49,160 bases of DNA from RGIG3009 sp045541495 (GCA_045541495.1 JAZQJE010000058.1:1-49160), one strand, 5' to 3'. Positions 17,327 through 25,130 are shown, numbered from the stretch's first letter. Notes: generated by a model from the sequence alone, not told the origin. Translations and numbers: made by a program.

Positions 17327-17734
17327 TTACTGCAACGATACCAGAGCCGCGCCGGAGTCGACACCGTCACCCTTGTTCACATGAATACCGGCCACGACGC
17401 CGTCGCGGGGAGCCATGATCTCATTTTCCATTTTCATAGCTTCCAATACGACCAACACATCGCCGGATTTGACCGATTGACCCGCGGAAACCGCCACGCT
17501 GACAATGGTGCCGGGCATGGGAGCCGATACCACTTCGGCGCCGGCAGCAGGAGCAGCAGATGCCGCGGCAGGAGCCTCAGCCGCCACAGGAGCGGCGGGT
17601 ACGGGAGCGGCCGCAGGGGCGGGCACCGCCACAGGAGCAGGGGCAGCTACAGAGGCGGAAGCAGCAACGCCGCCCACTTCTTCCACTTGTACATCGTACG
17701 CTTTGCCGTTAACGGTGATATTGAATCGTTTCAT
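17327..17734 (-). CDS. biotin carboxyl carrier protein
   Basis: Carries CO2 as carboxybiotin between the two carboxyltransferase subunits, 135 residues. The N-terminal 20 residues (FNITVNGKAYDVQVEEV) are those of OadA/MmdC-type carriers. An Ala/Pro-rich flexible linker (about 22-66) follows, then a C-terminal biotinyl domain with the EAMKMENE motif; Lys101 is the biotin attachment site. The genes either side encode its two predicted partners. Resembles the 1.3S subunit of transcarboxylase. Confidence 0.93.
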   Translation of the reverse strand: MKRFNITVNGKAYDVQVEEVGGVAASASVAAPAPVAVPAPAAAPVPAAPVAAEAPAAASAAPAAGAEVVSAPMPGTIVSVAVSAGQSVKSGDVLVVLEAMKMENEIMAPRDGVVAGIHVNKGDGVDSGAALVSLQ

Positions 17735-17768
17735 AGTTTTCTCTACCTCTCTTTATCATTCTCGCACT

Positions 17769-19067
17769 TTACAGGCGGATATTGGCGTGTTTCTTGGGAA
17801 GTTTGCTGACCCGTTTACCGGCCAACATTTCCATATACGCCGCAACCGCGGCGCGGGTTGCTTCAGGGGCAACCACATCGGTGACGGCACCTTGTGCCGC
17901 CGCCAATTGCGCATTACATTCAGTGGTGCGATACTCCTCTGCCAGAACAGGACGCTCATTGGTGGGGTCTTTCATTTCCGCCAACCGATCACTCCACACA
18001 ATGTGGATGGCTGTTTGAGGATCCAGCGCGGCAATGGACGCATCCGGCCAAGCCAACACCACGTCGGCACCCGCCGTTTTGCCCGCAACGGCAATGTAAA
18101 CGGGGCCGTAGGCTTTACCGGCAATCACCGTGATCTTGGCAGTGGTGGCTTCTGCGTACGCCTGACCCAGTTTCGCGGCGTTCTTCAGTGAACCGAAACC
18201 GGCGGCATCCACCACCGTGATGACCGGCAGGGAGAACGCATCGCAGAAACGAACGAACCGTGCCGCATGAGCGGCGGCACAACAACCGATGGTTTCATCA
18301 CCCAGTGTGACAATACCGCAGGGAGAACCACCGATCCGCGCCAGAGCGGCGGCGGTGTTATCGTTTTCGTACAAACTGAACAGCGATCCCGCATCGGCCA
18401 ACAACGCGGCCGCTTCTGTAGCGGTAGCGGCCGTAACAGCGGCGGCGCCCACTTCTTCATACAAAACAGGAGCTGCCAAATTGTTGGCAGGTAAGTAATC
18501 CAGCAGTTGACGGGCCTTGTCCAACACCTCATCAACCGTAGCGGCGGTAACATCCGCTTTGGCTTTCTCGTCAGCGGTGAGATAATAATCCGCCTCTTCC
18601 ACGGCGATCACCACATCTGCCGCTGCCGCGATCAACGCGGCAGAACCCACGCAGGAGCCGGTAACCACGGCAATTTGAGGCACTACGCCGGACAATTCGT
18701 TAGCCACGGCCAAAATACGGGCAATGGCATCCATCGCCGCGATACCGTCGTCTACACGGACACCGTTACTGTCGAACAGACCGATCACGGGAGCGCCGTT
18801 TTGAGCGGCCAAACGGTATACCTTCTCGATCTTGGCTGCGTGCACCGTTCCCACGGCACCGCTACACACCGTTTTATCTTGTGCAAAAGCATAAGCGGGA
18901 GCATCGTTGATCAGACCGTAGCCGCACACCACGGGGGCGGCGTTTTCACCGTCTTGCATCAAACGGTCAAACTCCGTGAAGCTGCCTGCGTCGAACAACC
19001 GAACCAGTTGTGCGCGTGCCGCTTCGGTTTGAGCGGTGATCCGCTCGCCGGAAGCCTGTTGACTCAT
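17769..19067 (-). CDS. divergent acyl-CoA carboxyltransferase-like subunit (MmdA/12S type)
   Basis: 432-residue crotonase-fold carboxyltransferase, shorter than MmdA/12S subunits (usually a little over 500). The two halves are recognisable: GAVGTVHAAKI with GAPVIGLFDSNGVRVDDG in the first, and GDETIGCCAAAHAARFVRFCDAF with AYAEATTAKITVI in the second. Conserved stretches are altered: the DSGGAR-type motif is DSNGVR, and the PGF...RHGAKLL loop is about ten residues shorter (VDAAGFGSLKNAAKL). The ATG at 19067 has GGAGG 8 bases upstream. First gene of the three-gene operon. Substrate is uncertain (methylmalonyl-CoA by family). Confidence 0.8.
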   Translation of the reverse strand: MSQQASGERITAQTEAARAQLVRLFDAGSFTEFDRLMQDGENAAPVVCGYGLINDAPAYAFAQDKTVCSGAVGTVHAAKIEKVYRLAAQNGAPVIGLFDSNGVRVDDGIAAMDAIARILAVANELSGVVPQIAVVTGSCVGSAALIAAAADVVIAVEEADYYLTADEKAKADVTAATVDEVLDKARQLLDYLPANNLAAPVLYEEVGAAAVTAATATEAAALLADAGSLFSLYENDNTAAALARIGGSPCGIVTLGDETIGCCAAAHAARFVRFCDAFSLPVITVVDAAGFGSLKNAAKLGQAYAEATTAKITVIAGKAYGPVYIAVAGKTAGADVVLAWPDASIAALDPQTAIHIVWSDRLAEMKDPTNERPVLAEEYRTTECNAQLAAAQGAVTDVVAPEATRAAVAAYMEMLAGKRVSKLPKKHANIRL

Positions 19068-19167
19068 AATTGTAACCTCCATTACAACTCCGTGCGGTGA
19101 CCGCACGAAAAATTCCACACATGGCCGTAAGTCGCCAAAAAGGTCATCCTACGCCATGGTAATTTAC
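19068..19167 (-). promoter_or_regulatory. leader of the carboxyltransferase operon with a strong hairpin
   Basis: About 100 bases of 5' leader. CGTGCGGTCACCGCACG (19091-19107) is a 7-bp perfect stem with a TCA loop, 10 bases upstream of the GGAGG of the first gene. A 21-codon open frame (19082-19147) spans the hairpin and stops just before that GGAGG, but has no well-placed ribosome site. Confidence 0.4.
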
Positions 19168-19173
19168 CCCTAC

Positions 19174-19202
19174 AGTATATCGTATTCTCAATTAAAAAAC
19201 AA
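19174..19202 (-). promoter_or_regulatory. predicted promoter of the carboxyltransferase operon
   Basis: Minus-strand TTGTTT, 17 bases, TATACT. The flanking DNA upstream is very A/T-rich, as for an UP element. Confidence 0.6.
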
Positions 19203-19239
19203 GAACAAAACAAGAACTTTGCAAAAGAATAGGCTTTTT

Positions 19240-19611
19240 TTATTCATGTTGGCATCCGCCGGCACAAGGACGATTAAAAAAAGCGGGAATAAACACTTCT
19301 ACCCGATCTTCTGCCTGTTCAAATCCGAGTGAACAAAGCGATTCAAACAGATCTTCAACAGCGCAGGTTGCCGTAACGGCGTTGCGATTGGCGCCCGCGT
19401 TCAAGGCGGCGCGCACCAACCATTCCCGCAATTCGGTGATAGCGCACCGAATCCCCAACAACTCTATCGTGTCCTTGACGAGGCGATAGGCAATACCGCC
19501 GGCCTCTTCCCCGTCGTTCCACACCACCATGACATGGGCCGCAGGGTCAACACCCATTTGCGTTGCCCACGAAGTGGCTTTATCGCCCGCGACGGGATGT
19601 ATTTCGAACAT
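19240..19611 (-). CDS. small GNAT-like protein of unknown function
   Basis: 123 residues, not firmly recognised. The arrangement resembles a minimal GNAT acetyltransferase: a strand VMVVWNDGEEAGGIAYRLV, a helix segment LVRAALNAGANRNAVTATC where GNATs bind acetyl-CoA, and LFESLCSLGFEQAEDRVEV as the C-terminal strand. It ends in CAGGC, a cysteine cluster of unknown meaning. The ATG at 19611 overlaps the end of rluB by 32 bases, with GGAAGGATGG upstream, so it is translated as part of the scpA-to-rluB operon. It could also be a non-enzymatic relative. Confidence 0.6.
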   Translation of the reverse strand: MFEIHPVAGDKATSWATQMGVDPAAHVMVVWNDGEEAGGIAYRLVKDTIELLGIRCAITELREWLVRAALNAGANRNAVTATCAVEDLFESLCSLGFEQAEDRVEVFIPAFFNRPCAGGCQHE

Positions 19612-20398
19612 GTGTGTCCATCCTTCCGTTTTTGATATAGTCTGCGGCGATCTTGTCCGTCACCTTGGAAGCCATCACCAGTGTGCGCACTTCTTTCGGC
19701 TCCAAATGCCGCCATTTTCCCGGCGGAAGCATGCCTAATTTTACGCCGCCCATGGCGATGCGCTTTAACCGAATGACCTCCAGCCCCAACAACTCGCACA
19801 TTTTGCGGATCTGGCGGTTGCGCCCCTCATACAAGACGATCTCCAACACCGTGCGGGGAGGATTATCGGCGGTGGCAGGCTCGGCGGTGATGATACAAGC
19901 ATCGGCGGGCAATGTTTTGCGCCCTTCCAGCATCATACCATCCCGAAACCCCTGCAATTGTTCTTCCGCAACGGCCGCCCGCACTGTAACACGATAGTGT
20001 TTGGGAAGATGGGCGGTGGGGTGCATCATGGCATTGGCAAAATCGCCGTCGTTGGTCATGAGCAACAGCCCCTCGGACTCTTTATCCAACCGTCCCACGG
20101 GAAATACGCGGACATCCATGTCTTTCATCAGATCCGCCACACATTTGCGCCCTTTTTCATCGCTCATGGTGGTGATATAACCTCGCGGTTTATGTAACAT
20201 AAGATACAGCGGTTGCTCCGCGCGGGCAACAGGCTTTCCTTTCACGGTGATCAGGTCTCGCCGATCATCCGCTTTGTCTCCCAAACGAGCAGGGTGGCCG
20301 TTTACTTTTACCGCGCCTTGCGCAATCAATTCTTCCGCCTTACGGCGAGACGCAATTCCGCGATCCGCCAAAATCTTTTGAATTCGTACCAAAGCCAT
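19580..20398 (-). CDS. rluB: ribosomal large-subunit pseudouridine synthase (RluB/RsuA family)
   Basis: 272-residue pseudouridine synthase with an N-terminal S4 RNA-binding domain (VRIQKILADRGIASRRKAEELI) and the catalytic motif FPVGRLDKESEG, whose Asp is the nucleophile, followed by LLLMTNDGD. The C-terminal block YEGRNRQIRKMCELLGLEV is diagnostic of the RsuA/RluB group. The ATG at 20398 follows GAGGTAAAG; a longer frame upstream runs into dacF. Exact target (23S U2605 for RluB) is by family assignment. Confidence 0.92.
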   Translation of the reverse strand: MALVRIQKILADRGIASRRKAEELIAQGAVKVNGHPARLGDKADDRRDLITVKGKPVARAEQPLYLMLHKPRGYITTMSDEKGRKCVADLMKDMDVRVFPVGRLDKESEGLLLMTNDGDFANAMMHPTAHLPKHYRVTVRAAVAEEQLQGFRDGMMLEGRKTLPADACIITAEPATADNPPRTVLEIVLYEGRNRQIRKMCELLGLEVIRLKRIAMGGVKLGMLPPGKWRHLEPKEVRTLVMASKVTDKIAADYIKNGRMDTHVRNTSRRGR

Positions 20399-20406
20399 CG
20401 TAATCT

Positions 20407-21540
20407 TTACCTCAATAACGTTATAAACAACGAAGCCGCGCTTCGCTTCCATTTTTGCCAAAAAGACAGAGCCGGGCGCTCAGTCACATCGGTCTGTGTC
20501 ATAATCGGCGCTTCGCCGACCACACGATCTCCCACCGTATAGGTAACCGTACCTATCGGTTCTCCCGCTGTTACGGGTGCCCACACAAAGGAGGGCAATT
20601 GAACGGTATACGATACGGTCTCACCCTGCAATAACACGACCGTTTTCGGCGTTTCCATCGCGAGAGATACCGTCCCCGCCACGCCGCCTGCTACAGGCAA
20701 ATCGCCCATTTCGGGAATGGGAAGCGGCACCGCTACCGTTTGCGAAAACCCATACTCGTATAGTGCGATATGGTCGTTCCAATAATCGCCGCCGTTAAGA
20801 GTAGCCACCACCAAGGTGACCTCATCCCGCCTGGCAGCAGACACCAAACATTTGCCTGAACGGATGGTGTACCCCGTTTTTAAGCCGATGGCATCGGGAT
20901 ACAGGCGCAATAACCGATTGTGATTGGAGAGGGTGACCTCATGAGGGGGATCCCCCACCTGTACCACGGCAGTTTTTTGCGCGCAAATATCGGCTAATTC
21001 CTCCTGTTGCAACACCGCCGCACCCAACAGTGCCAAGTCGCGGGCGGTGGAACTGTGCCCACCTTCGTCCAAACCCGATGGGGTCACAAACAGCGAATCG
21101 GTCATACCCAATTGTTGTGCCACCGCGTTCATGCGGGTTGCGAATGTGGGCAACGATCCGCAAGATAACAGTGCTAACGCATTGGCGGCATCGTTGCCTG
21201 AAGACAACAACAATCCCGTTAACAGGTCATGTACCGAAAGACGGTCACCGCCGCGCAAGCCCATGGACGAGCCTTCCACCAATACCGCCTGTTCGGGAAC
21301 GGTCACGATCCGATCAAGCGGCAAAACGTCGGCGGCAACCAGCGCCGTCATCAGTTTGGTGGTGCTGGCCATGGGGCGGCGGGTATCTGCATCCTTTTCA
21401 TAAAGGAAACGACCCGATTGCGGTTCATACAGCACTGCCGAAAGGGACGAAACCGACGACGGTTTTCCCGCCGCGCCTACCGTGACGGTTGACCACCACA
21501 AAAATACCGCGGTAATGCAACCAATACCTATTTTACGCAT
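20407..21540 (-). CDS. dacF: D-alanyl-D-alanine carboxypeptidase (DacF-like)
   Basis: Secreted, membrane-associated penicillin-binding protein, 377 residues, that trims the terminal D-Ala of peptidoglycan stems. It has a signal peptide (about 1-23), and the three serine-peptidase motifs: STTK (SxxK, catalytic Ser), SGN, and KTG in LKTGYT. A C-terminal beta domain and an amphipathic end (WKRSAASLFITLL) fit a membrane-anchoring helix. The position next to gerW is the common clostridial context for the sporulation DacF. A short TCCCA/TGGGA stem (21543-21558) could mask the GAGGTGG ribosome site. Confidence 0.92.
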   Translation of the reverse strand: MRKIGIGCITAVFLWWSTVTVGAAGKPSSVSSLSAVLYEPQSGRFLYEKDADTRRPMASTTKLMTALVAADVLPLDRIVTVPEQAVLVEGSSMGLRGGDRLSVHDLLTGLLLSSGNDAANALALLSCGSLPTFATRMNAVAQQLGMTDSLFVTPSGLDEGGHSSTARDLALLGAAVLQQEELADICAQKTAVVQVGDPPHEVTLSNHNRLLRLYPDAIGLKTGYTIRSGKCLVSAARRDEVTLVVATLNGGDYWNDHIALYEYGFSQTVAVPLPIPEMGDLPVAGGVAGTVSLAMETPKTVVLLQGETVSYTVQLPSFVWAPVTAGEPIGTVTYTVGDRVVGEAPIMTQTDVTERPALSFWQKWKRSAASLFITLLR

Positions 21541-21580
21541 ATTCCCACCTCATTGGGAGAGTATGCGCAAAACCATCGGT

Positions 21581-21958
21581 TTAGGACTTTTGTTCTTTTT
21601 TCTGCGTAATGGCGTCACTGATCTTATGGATCACATCGGGCACCATATTGGCCATCTGGTTGAGGGTATCGGGCACCGCCACCATGGGCAATACGCGCAC
21701 GTTACCGCCGGCCGATACAATAAAACCGATGGGTGTGATGTTGATACCTGCGCCACCGCCGCCGCCGAACAATTCCTGATTGCCTTTGGACGGCAGATCG
21801 GAGCCGCCGCTGGCGAAACCATAAGACACCTTCGAAACAGGAATCAGCACCGTGCCGTCGGGCAACGTCATGGGATCTCCGATCACCGTGCTTACATCCA
21901 CCATCTGGCGAATCTTGTCAATGGAGACTCCCATCAACCCTTCTACTTTGTTATCCAT
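21581..21958 (-). CDS. gerW: GerW (YtfJ) family sporulation protein
   Basis: 125-residue GerW/YtfJ family protein, needed for L-alanine-triggered germination in B. subtilis. The family pattern is visible: VSTVIGDPMTLPDGTVLIPV, SYGFASGGSDL, a glycine-rich run GGGGGAG, and ITPIGFIV. GGAGGAG precedes the ATG at 21958, which overlaps the DUF2953 gene by 8 bases. Presence suggests a spore-forming lineage, though the gene can persist in asporogenous relatives. Confidence 0.93.
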   Translation of the reverse strand: MDNKVEGLMGVSIDKIRQMVDVSTVIGDPMTLPDGTVLIPVSKVSYGFASGGSDLPSKGNQELFGGGGGAGINITPIGFIVSAGGNVRVLPMVAVPDTLNQMANMVPDVIHKISDAITQKKEQKS

Positions 21959-22601
21959 ACTGTTGCTCCTCCTCTTTCGGTTGTTGTAAAGTTTTTTTCC
22001 ATTTGAGATAGGCGGGCAATGCGATCAACATCGCCAATAGCACGCAATACGGGATCGCGTGAAGGCGGATATCCCCTCGCACGCGCCCTTGTTCCGCCAG
22101 ATAATCCGGCGTGACAGTCACATCCCGCCGGCGGACACGCACAAACGCTTGTATCGTAGTAAGCGCGGGATAGACAACGCCGCACACTCGTCCCACATTT
22201 TGCGCCGTGGCAGAAGCATCTTCGGATGCGATGTATAAGCGCAAGGTCAAGCGATCCACCGTAACAGCCGCCAATACCCGTCGCACGGCACCTACCGCTA
22301 TACGGGCAAGACCTTGAAGGTGAGTCAAAACCGTTCCCACCCCGTCCTCTTTCAAAGAGCGGGAAAGATCCATGAGCAGTGTTGGTTGTTTAGCCTCTTC
22401 GGAAAGCTTGTCCCTTTGTTGCTTATCATCAGTCGACTGCAGGGATGGGTAGCGAAAAAGCACGATTCCTAACACCGATATGCGCACGGTCAACTCATCG
22501 TGATAGGTGAGCCGAACGCTGATCGGTAACAGCGGCAATAACAAGGCTATCACCACAATCCCCGGCAGGACATAGCCGATTACGGAAAGTACGGTGCCCA
22601 T
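21951..22601 (-). CDS. DUF2953 membrane protein
   Basis: 216-residue protein with one N-terminal membrane helix (about 5-27) and a DUF2953-type body: a VRLTYHDELTVRISVLGI strand pair early, then LTLRLYIASEDASATAQNVGRVCGVVYPAL and VTPDYLAEQGRVRGDIRLHAIPY near a second hydrophobic segment. The family has no known enzyme activity; it consistently sits between scpB and gerW in Clostridia. Three starts are possible (GTG 22610, ATG 22607, ATG 22601); 22601 gives the best spacing to GAGGAG. Confidence 0.8.
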   Translation of the reverse strand: MGTVLSVIGYVLPGIVVIALLLPLLPISVRLTYHDELTVRISVLGIVLFRYPSLQSTDDKQQRDKLSEEAKQPTLLMDLSRSLKEDGVGTVLTHLQGLARIAVGAVRRVLAAVTVDRLTLRLYIASEDASATAQNVGRVCGVVYPALTTIQAFVRVRRRDVTVTPDYLAEQGRVRGDIRLHAIPYCVLLAMLIALPAYLKWKKTLQQPKEEEQQYG

Positions 22602-22606
22602 CGGCA

Positions 22607-23188
22607 TCACTCCTCATTATTTTCGGCGTTTTCGATCATTTCTTCCAACGTGGTTTCCACCATGCGGGCTTCCTCTTCCTTTTGAGGAAGAGGCGGCAGT
22701 TCGGAAAGCTTGGAAACGCCGAAGCACCGCAAAAACACAGGAGTGGTTCCATATAACAACGGACGGCCGGGCAGTTCCAAACGCCCTTTTTCTTCAATGA
22801 GATTTTTTTGCTGCAACCCTTGCATGACTGCCGTGCAATCCACACCGCGCACCTGTTCGATAAAGGCCTTGGTCACCGGTTGGTTATAAGCTACGATGGC
22901 CAAGACTTCCATCGCCGCTTGAGACAGGGGCGTATTGCGCCGCATATCCAACGCACGACGAATGGCATCGGCGTATTCTTTACGGGTACACAACTGATAT
23001 TGATCATCCAAGCGGATCATGCGAATACCGCCCTCCCGCAGGTTGATCTCGTTCATCAGATCTTCGGCAAAGCGCTGAATCGTATCGTTGTCCAGTTCCA
23101 ACACTTCCGCCAAACGGGAAATCGATACCGGTTCGCCGCTTGCAAACAGTATGGCTTCGATCGAAGCCTTGTATTCTTTAATTTCCAT
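22607..23188 (-). CDS. scpB: segregation and condensation protein B
   Basis: Winged-helix subunit of the SMC-ScpAB condensin, 193 residues. Diagnostic segments are ASIEAILFASGEPVS at the start, AMEVLAIVAYNQPVTK, and LLYGTTPVFLRCFG. It acts on the chromosome together with ScpA and Smc. It overlaps scpA by 11 bases. The acidic, Glu-rich C-terminal tail is typical. Confidence 0.95.
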   Translation of the reverse strand: MEIKEYKASIEAILFASGEPVSISRLAEVLELDNDTIQRFAEDLMNEINLREGGIRMIRLDDQYQLCTRKEYADAIRRALDMRRNTPLSQAAMEVLAIVAYNQPVTKAFIEQVRGVDCTAVMQGLQQKNLIEEKGRLELPGRPLLYGTTPVFLRCFGVSKLSELPPLPQKEEEARMVETTLEEMIENAENNEE

Positions 23189-23903
23189 CGGTCATTTCTC
23201 CTCTGTGTTTCAGCAAGGTAACCTGTTGGCGGTCACCCTCGCCGTCCACCGTAATCCGTCTGCCTTTGATGAGTTCCAACACTGCTAAAAAGGTGGCCAC
23301 CAATTCGGATTTGGTGCGGGCATCCTCATATAAAGAAGTGTAGGACACACTTTTTCCTCGCCGCAGATGCCGCAATACAAAAATGATCTTGGACGTCACC
23401 GACACAATTTTGCGGGCAACAATGGTATGAAACGCTTGGGGCGAGGGCGGTAACTTTCGCCGACCACGGCCCGCCGCCGACAAATAGGCGTCCAGCAATT
23501 CCATACTGCTATGTACACGGCGGTAGGTAAGATCCGGCTCCACTTCGGTGGGTTCGCGGACAAACAGGTCACCGCCGATACATTGGTTGCGCATCCGCTG
23601 TGCCGCTTCTTGGCACAATTGATACTCGATCAATTCGCCGGTCAGTTGTTGCCGCAGTTCTTCCGCCTCTTCGTGACGGGGCAGTAACATGGCGGATTTG
23701 ATCTGCACAAGGCGCGCCGCCATATCGAGAAAATCCGTAGTCACATCCATATCCATGGCTTGCATGGTGCGAATAGTTTCCATATATTGTTCCAACAATT
23801 CATGGATGGGAATATCGTAAATATTCAGTTTGTTTTTCTGCACCAAGTGCAAAAGCAGGTCCAGCGGCCCTTCAAAATCGGGCAGCTTATAGGAGATCTC
23901 CAT
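23178..23903 (-). CDS. scpA: segregation and condensation protein A
   Basis: Kleisin subunit bridging Smc and ScpB, 241 residues. The family start (SYKLPDFEGPLDLLLHLVQK), then IYDIPIHELLEQY, and LDMAARLVQIKSAMLLPR are unmistakable. The ATG at 23903 is chosen over a GTG two codons upstream because AAGGAT then lies 8 bases away. First of the pair scpA-scpB. Confidence 0.95.
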   Translation of the reverse strand: MEISYKLPDFEGPLDLLLHLVQKNKLNIYDIPIHELLEQYMETIRTMQAMDMDVTTDFLDMAARLVQIKSAMLLPRHEEAEELRQQLTGELIEYQLCQEAAQRMRNQCIGGDLFVREPTEVEPDLTYRRVHSSMELLDAYLSAAGRGRRKLPPSPQAFHTIVARKIVSVTSKIIFVLRHLRRGKSVSYTSLYEDARTKSELVATFLAVLELIKGRRITVDGEGDRQQVTLLKHRGEMTDGN

Positions 23904-23923
23904 GGTCACCCATCCTTAGTCAA

Positions 23924-24589
23924 TTAAAATCCAAACAATCGGCAAAGAAACGAAAAAACCAGATCGCGCAAAAAGTAGAGCGGACCGTCCAACACACCCA
24001 CAAACAGCAACAACATAATGCCGTAGGTGACGTAGCGAGAATAGCGTTCCATGTTGTACAACCAACGGTCGGGCAAAACAAGTGCAATAATACGAGAACC
24101 GTCCAACGGCGGTATGGGTAACAGATTAAACACCGCTAACCCGATATTGACCAATGTAAAGACTTTCACCAAAACCAGATAGGATACGAACAACACCGTA
24201 TCGGGAACGGGCAACAACGTAATCACCCGATAAAGTCCCAAAGAAACCGCCGCCATCAGCAGATTGGAAATCGGTCCCGCCAAAGCGGTGAGCGCCATAT
24301 CCCGTTTGGGGTTGCGAAAATTGCGGAGGTTAACAGGAACGGGACGGGCAAAGCCAAAGTCGAACAAAAACAGCATGGCCACACCCACGGGGTCTAAATG
24401 GGCAAAGGGGTTAAACCGCAAGCGACCGTTCCAACGGGCGGTATTATCACCCAGCCTGTCCGCCACAAAAGCGTGTGCCAATTCGTGAATGGGTAACATT
24501 ACCAAGATCAACGCTGCATACCCAAAAAACAAGAGCATAACCTCCCCAAAAGAGGGTTTTACGGAACTGTTCAGCAACGAGAAGATCAT
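23924..24589 (-). CDS. M50 family site-2 protease
   Basis: Polytopic membrane zinc protease, 221 residues, of the small YwhC/YdiL-like S2P group. The zinc motif HELAH and the second motif NLLPIPPLDGSRI, with its metal-binding Asp, are both present, as is the FNPFAHLDPVG segment. The ATG at 24589 is chosen because a promoter lies inside the longer open frame; AAAGGA precedes it. It is the first gene of the scpA-scpB-gerW-dacF-rluB transcript, as in many Clostridia. Substrate unknown. Confidence 0.9.
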   Translation of the reverse strand: MIFSLLNSSVKPSFGEVMLLFFGYAALILVMLPIHELAHAFVADRLGDNTARWNGRLRFNPFAHLDPVGVAMLFLFDFGFARPVPVNLRNFRNPKRDMALTALAGPISNLLMAAVSLGLYRVITLLPVPDTVLFVSYLVLVKVFTLVNIGLAVFNLLPIPPLDGSRIIALVLPDRWLYNMERYSRYVTYGIMLLLFVGVLDGPLYFLRDLVFSFLCRLFGF

Positions 24590-24631
24590 GGCGCGTTCAT
24601 CCTTTAATAATTCAATAAAATTCCATAATGT

Positions 24632-24660
24632 ATTATAACTGAAGCCTGCACAAATTACAA
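24632..24660 (-). promoter_or_regulatory. predicted promoter of the M50-scpAB-gerW-dacF-rluB operon
   Basis: Minus-strand TTGTAA, 17 bases, TATAAT. The -10 is perfect. Its position rules out the longer N-terminus of the M50 protease. Confidence 0.75.
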
Positions 24661-24720
24661 GGAAAAACCACTCTTTCACCATAACTTTTCAAAAAAATTT
24701 CATAAGTTGCGAAAAAAAAC

Positions 24721-24749
24721 TTGCTTTCCGCTCATAAATCTGCTAATAT
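24721..24749 (+). promoter_or_regulatory. predicted promoter of rpmB
   Basis: TTGCTT, 17 bases, TAATAT, preceded by an A/T-rich stretch. It is divergent from the M50 promoter. Confidence 0.75.
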
Positions 24750-24769
24750 ACATCTGTTGCTTTGAATTT

Positions 24770-24785
24770 GGCGGAGTTTTCCGCC
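24770..24785 (+). other. hairpin in the rpmB leader
   Basis: GGCGGA-GTTT-TCCGCC is a 6-bp perfect stem in the 5' leader of rpmB, about 14 bases before AAAGGAGGTG. It may be an mRNA regulatory structure; this is inference. Confidence 0.45.
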
Positions 24786-24814
24786 GATGAAACATCAAAA
24801 GGAGGTGCAGAAAA

Positions 24815-25003
24815 ATGGCAAAATGTGATTTCTGCGGCAAATCTGTTACGTTCGGTATCAAAGTTTCCCACTCGCACAGACGGTCCAACCGTGCATGGCG
24901 TCCCAACATCAAGCGCGTGCGTGCTGTTGTGGGCGGCGCCCCCAAAAAGGTTTACGCCTGCACCCGTTGCCTGCGTTCCGGCAAGGTTACCCGTGCTGTA
25001 TAA
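24815..25003 (+). CDS. rpmB: 50S ribosomal protein L28
   Basis: 62-residue ribosomal protein of the large subunit. The L28 pattern is clear: KCDFCGKSVTFGIKVSHSHRRSNRAW then VRAVVGGAPKKVYACTRCLRSGKV, here split over its usual two halves. Two CxxC pairs (Cys4/Cys7 and Cys49/Cys52 region) make it a zinc-binding form. AAAGGAGGTG precedes the ATG. Single-gene unit with its own promoter and terminator. Confidence 0.96.
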   Translation: MAKCDFCGKSVTFGIKVSHSHRRSNRAWRPNIKRVRAVVGGAPKKVYACTRCLRSGKVTRAV

Positions 25004-25027
25004 TTGAACAGCGTATAAGAAAGAAGT

Positions 25028-25057
25028 CCGACATCGAAAATCGATGTCGGTTTTTTT
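25028..25057 (+). terminator. Rho-independent terminator after rpmB
   Basis: CCGACATCGA-AAA-TCGATGTCGG is a 10-bp perfect stem followed by TTTTTTT. Confidence 0.95.
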
Positions 25058-25066
25058 CATTTCCCC

Positions 25067-25095
25067 TTGCGTTTGTCAGGAGAATTGGCTATAAT
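25067..25095 (+). promoter_or_regulatory. predicted promoter of ppa
   Basis: TTGCGT, 17 bases, perfect TATAAT, directly after the rpmB terminator. Confidence 0.75.
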
Positions 25096-25130
25096 ATCAA
25101 CACGACTATATCTTGGCAGGAGCGACGCTT

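Noticed and set aside
15902..19202. Sodium-pump oxaloacetate decarboxylase operon
   Set aside because: No OadB or OadG subunit is present in the operon, so the pump assignment is not supported from this window.
24590..24682. Longer N-terminus for the M50 protease
   Set aside because: A strong TTGTAA-17-TATAAT promoter lies inside this stretch, so it is not translated.
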